From Armatimonadota bacterium (GTDB lineage: Bacteria; Armatimonadota; HRBIN16), in the NCBI GenBank assembly GCA_026003195.1, contig BPGU01000001.1, forward strand, positions 372,001-436,000: DNA of 64,000 bases, written 5' to 3'. Of the stretch, positions 63,784 to 64,000 are shown one piece after another. Positions within the stretch are counted from its first letter, which is position 1. Every line of letters starts with the position of its first letter. Both the position numbers and the translations under genes were made by a program. The notes under the pieces were generated by a model. That model had not been told where the DNA came from. It worked only from the letters and a program-made list of their open reading frames with translations, and did not search any database.

Positions 63784-64000
63784 TGCGCCGAATCGGAATA
63801 GAGTATCCCCAACGGGGGCAGATGCGCCTGATAGACATTGGCGAGCCGCCGCCCTTGCAACCCACGCAGATTCTGATACGTACCTGCTACACAGGCGTCA
63901 CCAATGGCACGGAGAGGCACGCTTTGCTGGCAGAACACGGGTTCACCCTGTACCCTTCCCGACACGGCTATCAGCATGTCGGACAGATAGAGGCGGTAGG
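63783..64000 (+). CDS. Zinc-type (MDR) dehydrogenase, N-terminal part, cut by window end
   Basis: Translation from ATG 63783 gives MRRIGIEYPQRGQMRLIDIG, then the GroES-like opening of a medium-chain dehydrogenase: TCYTGVTNGTERHALLAEHG and GYQHVGQIEAVG. The usual catalytic-zinc cysteine of the CGICGTD motif is replaced here by TGVTNGTER, as in a subgroup of sugar-alcohol-like members. It starts inside the cupin stop codon. No stop is reached before the window ends. Confidence 0.75.
   Translation, partial: MRRIGIEYPQRGQMRLIDIGEPPPLQPTQILIRTCYTGVTNGTERHALLAEHGFTLYPSRHGYQHVGQIEAV

Overview
The window is about 58% GC by eye and reads as the chromosome of a diderm bacterium. Evidence for an outer membrane is a 568-residue beta-barrel porin, multihaem lipoproteins and a PEP-CTERM sorted protein. 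Together with N-terminal dockerin-like repeats, zinc-type S4, S14 and L36, and a family B DNA polymerase, this fits a (possibly thermophilic) Armatimonadota lineage. The phylum is my inference and is not proved by the sequence.

Region 1 (1-34700) is one of the largest transcription/translation clusters seen in bacteria, all on the plus strand: rpoB-rpoC, then rpsL-rpsG-fusA-tuf, then the fused S10, spc and alpha operons through rplQ, truA, rplM and rpsI. It has four oddities. An insertion sequence with perfect 9-bp target duplications sits directly against the rpoB -35 box. The RpoB subunit carries an extra four-cysteine zinc ribbon. A second, divergent EF-G paralogue is embedded in the spc operon between rplE and rpsN. 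The L16 gene has a long acidic tail read in a different frame over the start of the L29 gene. A 237-nt, strongly folded leader precedes rpsL behind a consensus promoter.

Region 2 (34700-45400) is accessory metabolism and regulation: an alpha-oxoamine synthase (Kbl/BioF type), a decayed DUF6584-like gene, a PadR repressor with a Cys/His-rich N-terminus coupled by ATGA to a His-rich NifX-like metal protein, a small membrane protein, a GntR remnant, a PruA-type dehydrogenase, an SMP-30 propeller, an MrfA-like helicase, a GH130 phosphorylase and an ApgM-type phosphoglycerate mutase.

Region 3 (45400-60000) is envelope-directed: a secreted dockerin-like/zincin protein whose signal peptide is split by a ten-C tract, a HEAT-repeat exported protein, a minus-strand operon for a porin-cytochrome conduit (10 + 8 + 8 haem motifs), an amidase plus secretin-N-like pair, a dead second insertion sequence with 8-bp duplications, and a 79-residue PEP-CTERM protein.

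Region 4 (60000-64000) holds a CARF-domain protein with a RelE-like C-terminus (a candidate Cami1-type CRISPR-signalling ribonuclease with no CRISPR array in view), convergent with a family B DNA polymerase carrying a terminal clamp-binding motif, then a cupin and the start of an MDR dehydrogenase. No rRNA, tRNA or CRISPR array was found.
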